DNA of 8,700 bases from Prevotella sp. UBA5379 (GCA_002409785.1 DHOX01000060.1:35986-44685), one strand, 5' to 3'; numbered from the stretch's first letter, positions 1-7,176 are shown. The notes: a model not told the origin generated them from the letters alone. A program made the numbers and translations.

Positions 1-2027
1 TAACTTTTGAATGCGGCATGTGTAAAACCGTATGTCAAGGCCCAGTCTAAATGATTGTTCAAAGACTGCCCACGGAGAGAAGCCTCAACTCCGCAGCTGT
101 AGCTCTGCCCGGCATTGACCATCATACGGCCATAACCATAGTTGTTGGACATCACCGAAAGCTGCTGATGACGGATCTGCATGTAAAAGGCAGAAAAGTC
201 AAACTGTACAGAATGATTGAAAAGATTGACATGGGTGCCGGCTTCATAATTCCAACTCGTCTCCGGACGATAGGAAATGGTCTCTGCAATCTTTTTATAG
301 TCTTCTTCCGTATGAGGTACGGAATAACTTCCATTCATTGCCTTTGCAGCATTTGCATACAATTCGGATGAAAGGATGTCTGAAAACATCTGGAAGTTAT
401 AACCGCCTGCACGGTAACCTTTGCTTACCGTAGCATAAACATTACTCCCCTGTTCGTCAAACCGGTAGTTCAAGCCGAATTTAGGAAGGAGTTGGTTATA
501 ATTGTCATGGGCCATGCCATCCAACGCCGTTGAAAGCACATTGGTAGCCTTAACCCCCATCACATCAGCAGCCATAGACATATAAGCAGAGGTCTGATAA
601 TGAATCTTTGTATGCATAAAATCATAACGAAGTCCGACCGTTCCAGTCAAGCGATCCGTAATATCAAAATTACTCTCGTGAAAAAGTGCGAAATTATACT
701 CAGGAGTATGATAGACTCCAGGGGCTCCCATCGCTACGTCCATGCTTACGCCGCCGGCAGCATCAACGGCCTTCTTTGCAGCAGCCATTGCAGCGGACTG
801 CGACATCCCCTGCTGCATCATCTTCCCTGCCATTGCAGCAACGATTCCCGAATACATCTGCTGTTGTATACCTTCTGCCATCGGAGTAGTCATGTCTTTG
901 TCAAAATACACAGGACCATCCGTGCGCAGCCATTCAGAGGAGAAGAAGGTGCCTACGGTCCAGTGCCAGAACCCTCCTACGGCATGGTTGCCTTTAAAGT
1001 CAAATTCCTGAGTGAAGGCGTTCTGCAATTCCTTCTGTCTGAGATGTAAAAGGTCCTGGGGCAGGAAGTCCTGGTCCATGAACATATTATCCCTGAGATA
1101 CTGATAACTGGAGGTACTGTTGAAATCGAAACTGTTGGCTTTATAGCCTATGGTCAATCCCGTGTTCAGCATGTTCCTGCGATAAGTTGACTGGCGGTTA
1201 GCTGCAGGCTCAGCCGTCTTGCCACTCTTCAGGTCCAGCAGACCGTATGGGAATCCATTCTGATTCACGTACTGATAGTCAGCCGTATAGTCCAGGTTCA
1301 ACCGGTCATTAGCCTGATAGACTAACCGTAACTTACCACCAGCCTCGTTATACTGATCAGCCCGCTTGCCCGTGGTCTGGTTTCTGAAAAATCCATTCTG
1401 TCCGTCATAAAAACCGGCTAATGACATGCCCAGACGGTCATTTAACTTCTGATAATGGGCAAACTCAGCATTCCGGTAAAACTTCGATCCGATACTGAGA
1501 CTGACATCTGTACCCTGATAATATAGAGGATTACGGGAATACATCCTCACGACTCCTCCTTCTGTGTTCTGCCCATAGAGAGTTCCCTGAGGCCCGCGGA
1601 GAATATCCACACGCCCGAGTTGATAGGTATGAAAGTTAAATGCGGCCTTGCTGATAATGGGCATACCGTCCAGGTAAAGGGCTATGGCCGGACTGTTAAT
1701 ACGACTTCCTATTCCTCTGACATAAATCGAAGAGGTGTACCGTGATCCATAAGCGGGCATCACAAAAGAAGGTACGTATGATGAAATATCACGAAGGTCA
1801 CGTATTCCGAGATCCGACATTTCCTTGAAGGAAAGGATTGTACTGCTTAACGGCTGCTGCCGGAGACGGAGGAATTCCTTGGGCTGGCGTACCACAACAA
1901 CTTCATCCAGGTCATGTACGCGTGAGGAATCCGAAAGGTCAGTTACAGGATTTACCCTCCCCAGCGCCGGTTTAGGCACTGCCATTGCCACAAACAGGGC
2001 AAAGGCCATAATCGATTGATTATTCAT
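1..2027 (-). CDS. TonB-dependent outer-membrane receptor, 3' end beyond the window
   Basis: This gene is read on the minus strand from the ATG at 2027 and stays open for 675 codons to the window edge, so the last barrel strands and stop are missing. The product should be a TonB/ExbBD-energised outer-membrane transporter. Residues 1-23 look like a signal peptide ending in PALG. A TonB-box-like stretch (LDEVVVV, about 40-46) follows directly, with no carboxypeptidase-like N-terminal domain, so this is not a typical SusC protein. The plug has YVRGIGSR (102-109), YLDGMPI (118-124) and GRVDILRGPQGTLYGQNTEGG (138-158). Barrel motifs include VGLRYDF (464-470) and a later SKGYRAGGYNF. The overall type resembles FyuA-like and other iron-complex receptors, but the ligand cannot be read. 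Residues 379-433 hold ten Met in a predicted external loop. It has its own promoter; any partner gene would lie outside the window. Confidence 0.95.
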   Translation of the reverse strand, partial: MNNQSIMAFALFVAMAVPKPALGRVNPVTDLSDSSRVHDLDEVVVVRQPKEFLRLRQQPLSSTILSFKEMSDLGIRDLRDISSYVPSFVMPAYGSRYTSSIYVRGIGSRINSPAIALYLDGMPIISKAAFNFHTYQLGRVDILRGPQGTLYGQNTEGGVVRMYSRNPLYYQGTDVSLSIGSKFYRNAEFAHYQKLNDRLGMSLAGFYDGQNGFFRNQTTGKRADQYNEAGGKLRLVYQANDRLNLDYTADYQYVNQNGFPYGLLDLKSGKTAEPAANRQSTYRRNMLNTGLTIGYKANSFDFNSTSSYQYLRDNMFMDQDFLPQDLLHLRQKELQNAFTQEFDFKGNHAVGGFWHWTVGTFFSSEWLRTDGPVYFDKDMTTPMAEGIQQQMYSGIVAAMAGKMMQQGMSQSAAMAAAKKAVDAAGGVSMDVAMGAPGVYHTPEYNFALFHESNFDITDRLTGTVGLRYDFMHTKIHYQTSAYMSMAADVMGVKATNVLSTALDGMAHDNYNQLLPKFGLNYRFDEQGSNVYATVSKGYRAGGYNFQMFSDILSSELYANAAKAMNGSYSVPHTEEDYKKIAETISYRPETSWNYEAGTHVNLFNHSVQFDFSAFYMQIRHQQLSVMSNNYGYGRMMVNAGQSYSCGVEASLRGQSLNNHLDWALTYGFTHAAFKS

Positions 2028-2052
2028 ATAAGTTAATATTGTTATTTGTCTG

Positions 2053-2083
2053 CAAAGGTACAAACTTTCATTGATCTGTGAAA
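2053..2083 (-). promoter_or_regulatory. Bacteroidetes-type promoter for the TonB-dependent receptor
   Basis: On the minus strand TACCTTTG (2060-2053) matches the -7 consensus TAnnTTTG exactly. TTTC (2083-2080), 19 nt upstream, is a three-of-four match to the -33 TTTG. The receptor ATG lies about 25 nt downstream. The short leader between them is A/T-rich and has no Shine-Dalgarno sequence, as is usual in Bacteroidetes. Confidence 0.75.
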
Positions 2084-2092
2084 TCCTCATTT

Positions 2093-2134
2093 ATAAGGAA
2101 ATTTAAGGACCATTCTGATCCGTCCTTTCCTTAT
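2093..2134. repeat. Interrupted inverted repeat just upstream of the receptor promoter
   Basis: The plus strand carries ATAAGGA (2093-2099) and AAGGAC (2105-2110), which pair with GTCCTT (2122-2127) and TCCTTAT (2128-2134). This gives 13 base pairs with a 5-nt bulge on one side and an 11-nt loop. The right edge sits about 10 bp upstream of the -33 element. No T-run follows on either strand, so a classical intrinsic terminator is unlikely. It could be an operator for the receptor gene or a 3' stabilising hairpin of the operon ending at 2232. Confidence 0.5.
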
Positions 2135-2215
2135 CTATAGGACTGCCCCTGCCGGAAACTTATTCCCTAAACTCCACAAGAAGCACAACTCTTTACTTGC
2201 GGAAAACAGGTGATT

Positions 2216-2235
2216 TTAAGGTCCTTTTTCCTTAA
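2216..2235. repeat. TTAAGG/CCTTAA inverted repeat across the lipoprotein stop codon
   Basis: TTAAGG (2216-2221) and CCTTAA (2230-2235) form perfect 6-bp arms around an 8-nt spacer. The right arm contains the TAA stop of the membrane lipoprotein gene. Read on the minus strand it is followed by AATCACC rather than a T-run, so termination is not well supported. It shares the AAGGA/TCCTT word with the larger repeat at 2093-2134. Confidence 0.35.
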
Positions 2236-3227
2236 TCGTTCATCGCTCCACAACGCGGACAACGTCCCTTATGCTTCAATTCTGCCCCGCAATTCCCACA
2301 AACATATTTTACGCGGTCGTGTTTTAAGTACTGCTTGATTGCAAAATAATAATAAAAGGCTAACAATACATAACCCACATAATACAAGGAACTTATACTG
2401 AAAAGGATATAGTCGATGGCACATACGCCGGCCAATCCGAAGGTATAGAGCACGGCATCTCCGAATGGCAATTGCTTCCGAATATCGTCCAGTGCCGCCA
2501 TGCCTATAATCAGCATCGCCCAGACCAGAATGAGGAATATCGAGAGCGGGACGGGAACGTGGAACGGATCCAGAGTAGGATGGAAATAAAAATTCTGCCA
2601 TACATCGGGGAAAAAGGTCTGTATGCTGGCATAAAGGGTTGCAGCGGAAGCCACTATCAGGCAGAGCAAAGTGGGATAAAACGAGTCTATATCATTGAAG
2701 TGAACAATCTTGGCATTCTTCTGAAGAATGGTCCTGAGGAGATAGGCAAAACCGATGACAACAATAATAATAAGAAAGATGAGTAAATGGGTGTCTGAAA
2801 AAGTAGAGATGCATTCTGAAATCGGGTCATCAGGCACCACGTTCGGCAAGAGCCTCGACTCGTGTATCCACCCAAACTGAGCATTCTCTGTGCCCAGTTG
2901 AATCCACACGGAATCAATGGAATCCTGGGGGACAATACGAATATCCGAAACCACCAGCAAGGTGTGATGCTTCACGGCAAAGGAATCGGTACTCATATTG
3001 TTGACGATCTCTACAGGCTGCTGCTCATAAAGGACTAAAGAATCACTCTTGACCAGAAAATTATACTTATAGGTATAATGATGGGTAGAGGAGAAGGAAA
3101 TGGAATCAAGTTGCTTCTCACTGTATTGGATCAGCGGGGCACGAAACCGTGTGGCTGGCCGGTGATAACAACCGGTCAGGAACATCATCATCAGGATGAT
3201 CAGAACGAAGGTTCTACTTCTCTGCAT
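2232..3227 (-). CDS. Polytopic membrane lipoprotein with C-terminal zinc ribbon, function unknown
   Basis: This 331-residue protein has no function I can name. Residues 1-20 form a lipoprotein signal with lipobox LTGC, making Cys20 the lipidation site. Residues 21-145 would be periplasmic. Their end (VWIQLGTENAQFGWIHESRLL, about 107-127) resembles the closing strands of a bacterial SH3-like domain, though weakly. Hydrophobic segments follow at about 146-168, 184-205, 225-246, 257-277 and 279-299. The C-terminus has two CxxC knuckles, Cys310/313 and Cys323/326, forming a short zinc ribbon (CGNCG...CPRCG). Five membrane passes after an external N-terminus would put the ribbon in the cytoplasm. 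The start ATG lies inside the last codons of the U32 gene with a 14-nt overlap and no strong Shine-Dalgarno of its own, so it is probably translationally coupled and co-transcribed with metA and the U32 gene. Confidence 0.85.
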   Translation of the reverse strand: MQRSRTFVLIILMMMFLTGCYHRPATRFRAPLIQYSEKQLDSISFSSTHHYTYKYNFLVKSDSLVLYEQQPVEIVNNMSTDSFAVKHHTLLVVSDIRIVPQDSIDSVWIQLGTENAQFGWIHESRLLPNVVPDDPISECISTFSDTHLLIFLIIIVVIGFAYLLRTILQKNAKIVHFNDIDSFYPTLLCLIVASAATLYASIQTFFPDVWQNFYFHPTLDPFHVPVPLSIFLILVWAMLIIGMAALDDIRKQLPFGDAVLYTFGLAGVCAIDYILFSISSLYYVGYVLLAFYYYFAIKQYLKHDRVKYVCGNCGAELKHKGRCPRCGAMND

Positions 3228-5127
3228 AGATATTCATTTGACACGCTTTACAATTAAACTCGAGTCGAAACTTTTTCGCGCCGGGCAGCACCAGAAACAG
3301 AGGTTCTTTCCATACGGGACGCTCTCCTCCTCTTTTCACACAATATCCCAACGCGTAGCGGATGCAATAGCGGCACTGCATGATCAGGGGCTCCGGCTCC
3401 GTTCTGGCCAAAGGGCCGGAAAGTTCCACGGCTTTCCCGTCCACGGCCAGGCCCTGTCCAAGATAGAATGCTTTGGCCAGGTGGTTGCTGATATTATAGA
3501 GATAGGGATACCTGGTATATTCCGGTTGCCAGTTTAATGGCATTCTTTTCCTGCTCCCGGGAAGAGGCGGTGAAGGAGGAGTTGGAGATCCCGCCAAAAG
3601 TCCCTGCTCTTTCCAGGAAGTCAGAGGAGACTCCTCTGACGCTGATGCCCCTAGTTTTTCTATGGTGCTCCGCTTCAACGCCGAGAGGATGCTGTTCGGA
3701 ACGAAATAAGTCTCTGTTCCTTCCGTGATTTCCACGTGCTCACAGCAATACGGAGTATTTCCCAGTTTGGTCAACTGCCGGTCCATGTTTTCCTTCTGAG
3801 GTTTTTCAGCCTTTTGCAATTTCCATTCTGAAAGGGTCCGGGCAGCATAATGTCCGTCCGTCACCTCAAGTAATATGCCCTTGTCAACGGCGGACAATCG
3901 CATACGTACAGGAATCTTCCGTTCTGCGGTTTGACCTTCAAGAATATTCCTGAAGGCCTCATCATGATTCCTGTAAAGCCGCATCCCCTTATGAAGACCT
4001 GCGGGCATCCGTTGAGGAAAAAGCCGGTTATTTTCAACCCGGTTGACCCGGAATCCCTCGAGATCATGATGATCATTAAAGAAGCAGAGACCATCACCAT
4101 TCGTAAAACTGGCTGTACCGGCAACCGTAAAACTCCATTGGCTGATTTCCTTTACCGTTCCCACATACTCGCCCGTAACCTTAGGAGTATCCATCGTCCC
4201 GATCTCCGGTTGCCGGCCATGGAAGAAGTAAGTCGTGAACCCCCGGTTAAAAGTTTTCTTCACATCCGGTCTGAAAGTGCGGATGATCCTGCCCCGCGAA
4301 GAACGGCAATAATCCTCCGGCCTGCGACGGATGAGTTGGTCCAGTTCTTCAGAATAGGCAGAGACTACATTCTTGACATAATCAATATCTTTCAATCGTC
4401 CCTCGATCTTGAAGGAGCAAGCTCCCGCATCAGCGAGTTCTTCAAGATGGCTGGCCAGGCACAAGTCTTTCAGGGACAACATATACCGCTGCTTTTCAAT
4501 GACCTTACCGTCACTGTCTGTCAGGTCGAATTTCAACCGGCAGAACTGTGCACAGGCTCCGCGGTTGGCAGAACGGTTGAAAACCTGCTGGGAGGCATAG
4601 CACACGCCGGAATAACTCACGCAAAGTGCCCCATGGACAAACACTTCTAGTTGAATGTCCGGGACAGCCTCATGGATTTTCCTGATCTCTTCCAGTGAGA
4701 GCTCGCGGGCCAGGACGACACGGCTGAAGCCCAGGGACTTCAGCCAGCGTACCTTCTCTGCTGTCCGGACATCACATTGCGTGCTGGCATGGACAGGAAC
4801 ACGCTCCCGCTGTGCCAGTCCCAGAAGGCCCATATCCTGAACGAGAATGCCATCAGCATGAGCAGAAGCCAATTCAGAGAGCAGCCCCCTGACGGTGTCC
4901 ATTTCATTATCATAGACAATCGTATTGACGGTCACATAAACTTTCGCCTCAAAGTGATGGGCATATTCGCACAACCGGCGAATATCACCGATCGGATTCC
5001 CTGCAGCCTGACGGGCGCCGAACCCGGCGGCACCAATATATACGGCATCAGCTCCATGATCAATGGCAGCAATGCCTGTTTGCAGATTCCTTGCAGGTGC
5101 CAAGAGTTCTAACCGTTTTGCTTTCAT
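3214..5127 (-). CDS. rlhA: U32 family protein, RlhA/YdcP-like (probable 23S rRNA C2501 hydroxylase)
   Basis: Annotated as peptidase U32 or collagenase in many genomes, this 637-residue protein resembles E. coli RlhA (YdcP, about 650 aa), which hydroxylates C2501 of 23S rRNA and carries an iron-sulfur cluster. The N-terminal barrel holds LELLAPARN (6-14), ADAVYIGAAGFGAR (26-39) and HASTQCD (113-119). The U32 signature EVFVHGALCVSYSGVC (161-176) follows, with the four-cysteine set Cys169, Cys176, Cys192 and Cys196, the expected cluster ligands. The middle (RGFTTYFFHGR and after) matches the collagenase-like DUF3656 region of RlhA. A second cysteine group lies at the C-terminus (Cys585, 588, 596, 626, 629). 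It starts 33 nt after the metA stop and overlaps the next gene by 14 nt. The family assignment is firm. The rRNA substrate is inferred from E. coli; tRNA or another substrate is possible. Confidence 0.9.
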   Translation of the reverse strand: MKAKRLELLAPARNLQTGIAAIDHGADAVYIGAAGFGARQAAGNPIGDIRRLCEYAHHFEAKVYVTVNTIVYDNEMDTVRGLLSELASAHADGILVQDMGLLGLAQRERVPVHASTQCDVRTAEKVRWLKSLGFSRVVLARELSLEEIRKIHEAVPDIQLEVFVHGALCVSYSGVCYASQQVFNRSANRGACAQFCRLKFDLTDSDGKVIEKQRYMLSLKDLCLASHLEELADAGACSFKIEGRLKDIDYVKNVVSAYSEELDQLIRRRPEDYCRSSRGRIIRTFRPDVKKTFNRGFTTYFFHGRQPEIGTMDTPKVTGEYVGTVKEISQWSFTVAGTASFTNGDGLCFFNDHHDLEGFRVNRVENNRLFPQRMPAGLHKGMRLYRNHDEAFRNILEGQTAERKIPVRMRLSAVDKGILLEVTDGHYAARTLSEWKLQKAEKPQKENMDRQLTKLGNTPYCCEHVEITEGTETYFVPNSILSALKRSTIEKLGASASEESPLTSWKEQGLLAGSPTPPSPPLPGSRKRMPLNWQPEYTRYPYLYNISNHLAKAFYLGQGLAVDGKAVELSGPLARTEPEPLIMQCRYCIRYALGYCVKRGGERPVWKEPLFLVLPGAKKFRLEFNCKACQMNIYAEK

Positions 5128-5130
5128 CTA

Positions 5131-5138
5131 TTCCTTCC
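5131..5138 (-). promoter_or_regulatory. Strong Shine-Dalgarno sequence for the U32 gene
   Basis: The minus strand reads GAAGGAAGGAATAG immediately before the ATG at 5127. Such a purine-rich site is uncommon in this window, where the receptor and the acyltransferase have A/T-rich leaders. It supports this ATG as the start and independent ribosome loading within the metA operon. Confidence 0.6.
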
Positions 5139-5160
5139 TTCATCTGTCAAGGGTCTCAAC

Positions 5161-6078
5161 CTACTTAATATCATCAATATTATAGGGGGTCTCCTGATAG
5201 ACATAATAGTTGATCCAATTACTGTAAAACAGATTGGCAGAAGAACGCCACGTCACAAGTGGCCGTTGATGAGGATCATCATCAACATAATAATTTTTCG
5301 GGACATCCACATCATTGCGCTTGCCAAAATCGCGCTTGTACTCCTTGTCCAGTGTATAAGGAGCATATTCCAAATGTCCTGTCAAATAGAAATCCCTGCC
5401 ATTACGTGACATGACGACCGTCACTCCGCTGTCTTTCGATTCAGCGATAATACGCAGGTCAGGGATCTTCACAATATCTTCCCGGTGTACTTCCGTATGG
5501 CGGCTCTGAGGCATACTGAACACATCATCAAACCCACGGAAAATAGGCAGTAACGGATCAAGAATACGTGAGCGGAAAATGCCAAACATCTTTTTCTTCA
5601 ACGCATACTTGGGAATATCATAGAAATGATATAAGGCTGCCTGTGCAGCCCAGCAGATATACAGTGTGGAGGTTACGTGTGTACGAGCCCAGTCAAAAAT
5701 ACCTTCCAGCTCCCGCCAGTACTCGACATCCTCAAATTTCATGGTCTCCACCGGTGCACCGGTCACTATCATCCCATCGAATTTATGTTTCTGGAGTTCA
5801 TCAAAGTCCTTGTAAAACATGATCATGTGCTCGATGGGCGTATTCTTCGGCGTATGGCTTTTCAGCTTCATGAAATAAATTTCCAACTGAAGTGGCGTAT
5901 TGGAGAGCAGCCGGATCAAATCGGTCTCGGTAGTAATCTTCAGAGGCATCAAGTTAAGGATAACGATCTTCAACGGACGGATCTCCTGGCTGTGAGCCCG
6001 TGTCTCGTCCATGACGAAAATATTCTCCTTCTTCAGAATCTCTATAGCTGGTAATTTATCCGGTAATCTTAATGGCAT
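5161..6078 (-). CDS. metA: MetA-family homoserine O-acyltransferase, predicted acetyl-CoA specific
   Basis: The enzyme acylates the hydroxyl of L-homoserine in the cytoplasm, the committed step of methionine synthesis. At 305 residues it matches the family (E. coli 309). It starts with the conserved MPLRLPDKLPA and has the catalytic cysteine at 142 (YICWAAQA) and the His235/Glu237 pair (TGHLEYAP), all at the same numbers as in characterised MetA proteins. Residue 111 is Glu (TGAPVE). In this family Glu111 goes with acetyl-CoA and Gly111, as in E. coli, with succinyl-CoA. The usual automatic label of homoserine O-succinyltransferase is therefore probably wrong for substrate. A -7 element lies about 32 nt upstream, leaving a leader too short for a SAM riboswitch. 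It is the first gene of a probable operon with the U32 and zinc-ribbon genes, which have no obvious role in methionine synthesis. Confidence 0.96.
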   Translation of the reverse strand: MPLRLPDKLPAIEILKKENIFVMDETRAHSQEIRPLKIVILNLMPLKITTETDLIRLLSNTPLQLEIYFMKLKSHTPKNTPIEHMIMFYKDFDELQKHKFDGMIVTGAPVETMKFEDVEYWRELEGIFDWARTHVTSTLYICWAAQAALYHFYDIPKYALKKKMFGIFRSRILDPLLPIFRGFDDVFSMPQSRHTEVHREDIVKIPDLRIIAESKDSGVTVVMSRNGRDFYLTGHLEYAPYTLDKEYKRDFGKRNDVDVPKNYYVDDDPHQRPLVTWRSSANLFYSNWINYYVYQETPYNIDDIK

Positions 6079-6109
6079 ACAAACTTCCCTTCCCTAACAA
6101 AGCTTGGTA

Positions 6110-6140
6110 CAAATTTAAGCAAAATTTCTGAAATGATAAA
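6110..6140 (-). promoter_or_regulatory. Bacteroidetes-type promoter for metA
   Basis: On the minus strand TAAATTTG (6117-6110) fits TAnnTTTG. TTTA (6140-6137), 19 nt upstream, is close to the -33 TTTG. The metA ATG is about 32 nt downstream, after a purine-rich GGGAAGGGAAG stretch that may serve as a ribosome binding site. Confidence 0.55.
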
Positions 6141-6175
6141 ACCTGCAGAGGCAAAAAACAAAAATACTTACTTTC

Positions 6176-6202
6176 TTTGTGAAAATTCACATTCATCACA
6201 AA
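6176..6202 (-). terminator. Possible weak terminator hairpin after the acyltransferase gene
   Basis: TTTGTGA (6176-6182) and TCACAAA (6196-6202) form a 7-bp stem with a 13-nt loop. Read on the minus strand it is followed within about 10 nt by a T-rich tract (GTATTTTTGTTTTTTG). It lies about 90 nt past the acyltransferase stop and upstream of the metA promoter, a sensible place for termination. The stem is A/T-rich and the T-tract is not adjacent, so support is limited. Confidence 0.3.
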
Positions 6203-6290
6203 AAGACGGCATGACAGATTCCTATCCGGGAGCTCCTGTTGTATGCCTTCCATACCCTGTAAACTCTGATTTTCACATCCATACAGACCA

Positions 6291-7103
6291 TCAGTCTGAA
6301 AAAATCTTTTCAGATGATATGCCTGACCCTGTTTCTATGTTTTCTTTCAACTCATTGACAAACCTGGCCATAGGAGCCCCATCTATCACATCATGGTCTA
6401 TAAGAACGGATACATTCAATATTTCCCTTATGGTGATCTTGTCCTCTACTACAACTGGTTTTTTGATGACAGAACCTATCCCGAAACATATTGGATGTAC
6501 AGATATCGGAATGAACCAACCGTTGATTTTCCCCATCATTCCAATAGAGGTGAATGCTACATTACCCATCGTATTAAAAGCAAATTTGGGATGTTTCAGC
6601 AGATATTTCCAGAAGAGTAATCTGAGAAGACGGGGAAGGACATAATATATCCGTTCCATTCGCCTTGTCCGTTTTTGAAGTACAATGTCATGGCCTGTAA
6701 TTTCCTGGCCCCTGGCCTCTGAAATCTTTTCTGCTATTGACTCAACACTTCTCTCATCGGCCTTTTCAATAATAAGAGGGAAAGGTACTTTTTTCCCATT
6801 CAGTTTTTTTTCTACGATAATGGAAATATTGATGTCTTCAAAAACCATCAATTTCTTTTTCCCAATCAGATAGGAACTTACCACTTCGTGCCTCTTGATC
6901 GTTTTTCCAATAACATTAATCAGCCACGCCGTAAAAGAAATTTTCCCCCGATGAGCTCTGTTATAAGCTCTGATTTTCCTTCTACTTTCGGTCACATCCA
7001 ATTCCAGCAATGCGGCTATATGATGTTTCTTCTTCCCCATCTCACAAACATCTATACTTGCTATCCTTGAATCAGGAAATTCTTGTATCCTATAGTTCTT
7101 CAT
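6291..7103 (-). CDS. Stand-alone 2-oxoacid dehydrogenase E2/CAT-type acyltransferase
   Basis: This 270-residue protein belongs to the CoA-dependent acyltransferase fold shared by the catalytic domain of 2-oxoacid dehydrogenase E2 subunits and chloramphenicol acetyltransferase. The catalytic motif HxxxDG is present as HDVIDG (His237-Gly242), and GNVAFTSIGMMG (180-191) matches the conserved E2 core before it. There is no lipoyl domain, no E1/E3-binding domain and no E1 or E3 gene nearby, so it is not a working dehydrogenase subunit by itself. A basic, hydrophobic stretch at about 145-170 (RRMERIYYVLPRLLRLLFWK) could touch membrane or partner. I chose the ATG at 7103 (MKNYRIQEF): the in-frame ATG at 7148 would lie upstream of the best promoter match, and its extra residues do not look like the domain. 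The acyl acceptor is unknown. It is transcribed divergently from the flavodoxin-like gene. Confidence 0.88.
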   Translation of the reverse strand: MKNYRIQEFPDSRIASIDVCEMGKKKHHIAALLELDVTESRRKIRAYNRAHRGKISFTAWLINVIGKTIKRHEVVSSYLIGKKKLMVFEDINISIIVEKKLNGKKVPFPLIIEKADERSVESIAEKISEARGQEITGHDIVLQKRTRRMERIYYVLPRLLRLLFWKYLLKHPKFAFNTMGNVAFTSIGMMGKINGWFIPISVHPICFGIGSVIKKPVVVEDKITIREILNVSVLIDHDVIDGAPMARFVNELKENIETGSGISSEKIFSD

Positions 7104-7136
7104 ATTTATGGAAAATTTAATTTCTTTTATCCTGTA

Positions 7137-7144
7137 CAAAAATA
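7137..7144 (-). promoter_or_regulatory. Candidate -7 element for the acyltransferase gene
   Basis: The minus strand reads TATTTTTG, which fits TAnnTTTG, 33 nt before the ATG at 7103. No good -33 match is found 19-21 nt upstream, so this is a single-element call. Such matches arise easily in A/T-rich DNA. Confidence 0.35.
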
Positions 7145-7176
7145 ACAATAAATTTACAAAACGTTCCGATTTACAT

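Noticed and set aside
600..1049. 149-codon plus-strand ORF and its shorter neighbours
   Set aside because: Antisense to the TonB-dependent receptor, which is open and family-consistent through this whole stretch. The translation is low-complexity and unrecognisable.
3931..4650. 239-codon plus-strand ORF
   Set aside because: It lies wholly antisense to the U32 gene, whose protein is clearly conserved. The antisense translation has no recognisable domain.
6079..6117. SAM riboswitch before metA
   Set aside because: The likely leader is only about 25-30 nt, too short for a known SAM aptamer, and no matching helices were seen.
6241..6255. GTATG-CCTTC-CATAC hairpin as terminator of the acyltransferase gene
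   Set aside because: The stem is only 5 bp and no T-run follows on the minus strand; it is probably chance.
6133..6645. 170-codon plus-strand ORF starting between metA and the acyltransferase
   Set aside because: Most of it is antisense to the acyltransferase gene, and no domain or promoter supports it.
7104..7148. Upstream start (ATG at 7148) for the acyltransferase
   Set aside because: It would place translation start upstream of the best -7 element, and the added 15 residues do not resemble the family N-terminus.
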